This document shows, one piece after another, positions 59,916-64,000 of a DNA stretch of 64,000 nt. Every line of letters begins with the position of its first letter. Within the stretch, counting starts at the first letter, position 1. The notes beneath the pieces are model-generated. The model ran no database searches. It saw only the letters and a program-made list of their open reading frames with translations, and had not been told where the DNA came from. Origin of the DNA: Puffinus mauretanicus (taxonomy: Eukaryota; Chordata; Aves; Procellariiformes; Procellariidae); NCBI GenBank assembly GCA_023333565.1, contig JAJKFH010001315.1:1178001-1242000 (forward strand), read 5' to 3'. The translations under genes and the position numbers were made by a program.

Positions 59916-60754
59916 CTGAGGGGGGAAAAAAAAAAAGGAAATACAGCAGCTATCTTCTGATAGGAAATGGAGGAGCACATTGTTAGTGATGCTCTTGTTT
60001 TACAATCAAAGGACACCACCCTGCATACAGCCAGGTTAGAGATCAGGCCTATTAGGCACCTTGATGCCCTCATCCCAGAAGGTTCTTCTCTGCTTTTTCC
60101 CCTATTTAGTAAAATAAAGCATCAACATGAAGCTCAGTAGGGAATATGGTCCAGAAAAGACAGTTGGGGAATTAAGAACAGACATCAAGAACAGGCATGC
60201 TCTCAACATTAGGCATTACTCCAGCTATTCTGCCTTTGATATTTCATGCTTAAGATCAGACTTCTGCATTATTAATCAAAAAGAAATTTTATTAAAGTGC
60301 TCTGCTATAATTTTTTTTTCTTTCCAATCTTCTACTACACAAGGCACATATTGGACAAATGTCACATATTCAATTCATGAACTAACATCAATCTTGAGAA
60401 AAAACCAACACCAAATCTGATGTTTCAAGTATGTAACTGAGGTCAGAATCTGCTCCTGGGCAACTGTATCCGAAAAATCAAAGAGTTGGGAAAGGCCTGT
60501 GTATTGAAAAGCCTCTGTGCTGCCTCGAACTCAACTCCAGACACTCTAAAGAGCTAGTGCACAAAGATATTTCATAGGTGGGTTTCATAACTTTCTGAAG
60601 AATCGCATTACCTTAAGGATCTTGGAAGCTAAAAGCTTAGAAAGCAAGATCATGAATCACCCACAGGACTCAAGCCAACACCTACACAATAAAAACACAA
60701 TAAAAGACATAATAAAAATGTCTACAAAACAGAAGTACTTTAAAATTCAGTCAC

Positions 60755-60877
60755 CTTATAGATCTTTTCCAGCTCATGTAATGCCTTGTCATAGCAATAA
60801 ATGCATCGCATCTTCCCAAATTCAGCTGCGCTTTTCCATCTTGAAGATTTGGCTGATGACGACATCTTTCTTCAGCT
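60755..60877 (-). CDS. Candidate exon, two open frames
   Basis: Acceptor TATCCTTGTATCTGTAG and donor CTATAAG|GTGACT flank 123 bases. One frame has an in-frame TGA followed by ATG and reads MSSSAKSSRWKSAAEFGKMR on to LHELEKIYK, as a first coding exon would. A second frame (AEERCRHQPNLQDGKAQLN) is also open. Neither ending phase fits exon 59883-59915 directly, so an intermediate exon is missing or this belongs to another transcript. Confidence 0.3.
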
Positions 60878-63077
60878 CTACAGATACAAGGATAGTTTAG
60901 GTATAGCAGTCATATGAAATGAACATATTTTAAGACATACACAAAAAACTGTACAAGACATTCAGCTTCATGCAAATCAAATATTACCATTCATCACCTC
61001 ATAGGAGGAGGACGGATAAGATATGCCACATATACACTATCAGTGGCTGACTTTTGAGCCTGTCAAAATATCTTTAACCATTAAGGGTGAATTTCATTCC
61101 AACTAATTTTAACAACCTAAAAACGAGGTGCCTAACTACATCTTGCCATCCAGGTTCTCTCTGCAGTGAAAGGGAAAGATGATACATCTGGAGGATGATT
61201 CATCATATCAATCTTAGACACTTATTTTAGGATGGGATGAGTCACCCTCTGGGTGCACCTCTCTTTCTTTGGTGATGGATGGAGCCTGGACACCTGAGTT
61301 CATTCAGATATCTATGTTTTAAACAGCTAAAGTGAGTTGACACAATCAAAGCCTTGGTCAAAAGTCCATAGAGAAAGCAGACCTGAAGGGATGGCAGGCT
61401 GTCAGGTACTATTTCTAAAGAGGTTAGATGTTTTCATCATATTGAAAGGGGATTTTTCTAAAAAAATCACCATCTGCATAGCAGCTGTTAACTCATTTTA
61501 ATTATTCATGGCTAGCCACTTGCACTGGGAAGAAAGACGATGGTGTGGGCAGAGATAAGAGGGACGATGAAATTTTTTGAATGATTTTGGTCTGACATCG
61601 TGGACTGCATACTTGCCGTCTTTGGAGATGCAAGTTATTTAACTTGTGACTAATAGTTCGCATTAAACTGCAGACCAGCAGATGCCAATATTTCAGATTA
61701 ACTTACCAAGCCACCAGGCAGCACTATCGCTAATTAGAGGAAGCATTACTCAAGAGGCTATTATCCTGAGACCAGATCATGTACTAATAACCCAGGCAGT
61801 GAGAGTTTAGATAGCACAAATGATATCATGATATTTCTTTTTAAAGGCCTTTCTTAATGACCAATATCCATCATACTCAAGGCTCCAGCTGCCAAATCAT
61901 TTATATTTTCCTGTGAATCACAGCTGGGTAAGCTTGCTCGAAGTAATGCAAGTAACATGTTTTTTAAAGAATGTACAACAAGCAATCGGCACCATAACAA
62001 ACAAGCAACGTTTCTATACTCAAATCACTAAATGTTTTATTCAAAGATGGAAAACAATCCAGGGTTGGAAAGATTTTTAAATCCTAGTTTTAACAGGATA
62101 CAAGCCTATGATATTTCTGTACCTACATTAGGAATCACTTTTGTGGAGAAATTCAACATATGCAAACTCATGTGAGGAGAACATGGCCCTCAGGGGTGGA
62201 GTAAAGTTTTGAGACTTGTGAAGAAATGTAACAGGTCTGTTTCAATAAGATCAGGGTTTCATTCACATTAAACAAAGAAGTTATTTACTCTGATGTTAGA
62301 GATCAAGAAGAAAACTATTCCTGCCCACTTTTATCATATACCTATTTTCTCCACACATACCCCTCCCCCCTCTGCAAATACTCAGTCTCTCAGCTACCTA
62401 CTGAAGGCAATTTTTCAAAATTTAGATTTAGCTTCTTTTATTCAGGATAAACAACATTACAACGCACCCAGCCCTGCAGAGCAGCAGTCACAAGATGTCT
62501 GCCAGAAGAGCACCAACAGCATTCGTTTGGAGGAATCACCTGAGCAGCATTTTTGAATTTGATCTAAATTAATCAGCCTCTGAAAGTCTATTTCTGCAGA
62601 TAGCCTCGCAGCCAACAAATGACAAGAAAACTAGAGGACGTTAGTAGCTGTTTTCCCCTAGCAATCACCACAGTTTCAGATTTACAGAGGTGGGGCAGGC
62701 CTGTTCTCCAGCCAAGAGCCACCTCCCCCAGCAGAGCCTAAAGAGCTGATTCAACATGGTTGTACAAGCACAAAGATTTCCACCCCCAGCAGCATTTTTA
62801 GTTATTTCTTTGCTGCTTTCACCACCTGGAAGTCAGCTTTTACAGAATAAAAGGTTACCTTTTCAAATCTTTCTCACAGCCACACTGAGATAGCCACAAG
62901 GGAAAGATTAAAGATCTCTGCCAGAGCCATATACCCCCTGTCCCGCATTTTACAGCCCACAGTCCCCATACCAACAGGCCATTCCTCTCTTTTAAAATAA
63001 GGAGCTAGCTCAGGAAAACAGCACTCACCTCACACTGCCCCCTCCATGCTGCTTCTATCCCCCAGACACCCAGCCCA
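60878..63077. other. Unassigned DNA with weak plus-strand candidate
   Basis: A plus-strand frame at 62293-62556 follows a pyrimidine-rich tract (CCCTCCCCCCTCTGCAAATACTCAG) and has a Gln/Ser-rich, protein-like end. It could be a terminal exon or chance. Nothing else was assigned. The stretch near 61.78-61.93 kb again has an enhancer-like, AT-rich look. Confidence 0.3.
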
Positions 63078-63107
63078 GCACCTGCACCTGCACCTGCACC
63101 TGCACCA
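63078..63107. repeat. Hexamer repeat (GCACCT)n, about five units
   Basis: Four exact GCACCT units and a fifth ending in A. Each junction creates CACCTG, the E-box bound by Snail/ZEB-type repressors, giving four such sites in tandem. Confidence 0.8.
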
Positions 63108-63420
63108 CCTCCGCCTTTATTGCCCCACAGAAACAGGCTTCAGCTGGTGCAAGTTGGCTTTTTAGCTGGCGGGAGGGCAGGCCTCTCCGTAACCCCTTCA
63201 GGCTTCCTCTCTGAGGGGCAGCGGGGGCACGGCAGCAGCACAGGTGTTTTCTCCTGCCCTATCCCCGTGATTGTGAGGGAGCCAAGTCTCTCTGCTCAGG
63301 CCTTCACACCCGTTCCTGCCCCAGCGGTCACCCAGCTGAGGTGGCTCTCTAAAAAACTACTCAGTATCTGCTGGCTGGGCAGCTTTTTTCTTTCTCTTGG
63401 GCTTCTAAAACCAGGTTTTC

Positions 63421-63720
63421 TTTTTTTTTTTTTTTCTTTTAGATCCCTAGGAAACACTGTTCTACAAATTATTGCAAGAACTCTTGGCTGAACTCGGTGA
63501 AGTCACCATTTTGTCTCTGAACCGTGCGCAGCGTGCTGCTGCAACAGGAACAGCCGTAACACCAGAGCATGTCATGGCAGCAATGCTTTTAGAAAGCAAG
63601 TTTCCCGCCAGCAACTTGTTTTATGTGCTGAATGAAGGATTTAACTTTTGCTGCTATGAGAACTTACACAAAGGCTCCAGTATTTCATTAGCTCCAAGTG
63701 CACATACGCCTTTAGGGTAA
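63421..63720 (+). other. T-run and weak plus-strand exon candidate
   Basis: A T-run (63421-63435) followed by TTTTAGATCCCTAG resembles a 3' splice site. The following frame is open to TAA at 63718-63720, with a protein-like start (LLQELLAELGEVTILSLNRA). No matching donor or upstream exon was found, and the last third looks random. Confidence 0.2.
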
Positions 63721-64000
63721 TAAAGACACAAATAAGGTTGTGCTGGGAAAATGCATGCAGAGCATAGCTTCAGTGCTGTATACCCTTTGTATTACACCTA
63801 TACAATCAAGCAAAAGACAACTGCTTAGTAAGAAGAAATAAAGTTGTTTTAGGACTCAGATACTGTTGCAATCCAAGTTCCTCCTGCATGGGAGAGCCAG
63901 GTGAAATCCACAGCTCATTAAGGTCCGTTTGGTTTCCAAAGACATGGAAGTACAAATAAGGCAAAATCTTTTTCCAGCTGAGCTGCTTTATGCAAACACA

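Noticed and set aside
60470..60540. Possible ancient CR1 3' fragment (GAGTTGGGAAAGGCC...)
   Set aside because: Only a vague resemblance and no ATTCTATG end; not enough to call.
1..64000. CRISPR arrays, bacterial operons, rRNA or tRNA genes
   Set aside because: No spaced direct repeats, ribosome-binding sites or cloverleaf-like sequences were seen; the window is vertebrate-like.

Overview
The window looks like a piece of a bird nuclear genome. It is AT-rich, mostly non-coding, and carries a 5'-truncated CR1 LINE with the typical CR1 3' end (two ATTCTATG units) plus two copies of an ERV-L-like endogenous retrovirus of the kind common in birds. There are no prokaryotic features, CRISPR arrays or recognisable tRNA/rRNA genes. 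The species cannot be told from the sequence alone.

Layout. 1-3843 is unassigned AT-rich DNA. 3844-10511 is one complete ERV-L-like provirus on the + strand: 5-bp target duplication CCTTT, 5' LTR (511 bp), tRNA-Lys1,2-type primer site, an intact 635-codon gag, an in-frame amber stop with a predicted pseudoknot, a pro-pol region in the same frame broken by four small indels, no env, and 3' LTR (515 bp). The LTRs differ by only two or three substitutions and four one-base indels, so the insertion is young. 10512-33620 has no gene that I can support. From about 33.6 to 59.9 kb the minus strand carries a chain of short open exons with canonical splice signals and compatible reading phases. I read these as the 3' part of a host protein-coding gene that I do not recognise. 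Its introns hold an older, internally deleted relative of the provirus (about 37.88-40.26 kb, 3' LTR only) and the CR1 copy (about 48.15-50.16 kb), both antisense to the gene. 60-64 kb holds one further minus-strand exon candidate, weak plus-strand candidates and a CACCTG hexamer repeat.

How the parts work together. In the provirus the LTR supplies promoter and poly(A) signal, the leader primes reverse transcription from a lysine tRNA, gag and pol would be linked by stop-codon readthrough, and the integrase would recognise the LTR ends. Only gag is still open, so this copy could make Gag but not a full Gag-Pol. Odd points are the membrane-protein-like N-terminus of Gag, the readthrough pseudoknot, and the contrast between near-identical LTRs and a pol broken in four places.
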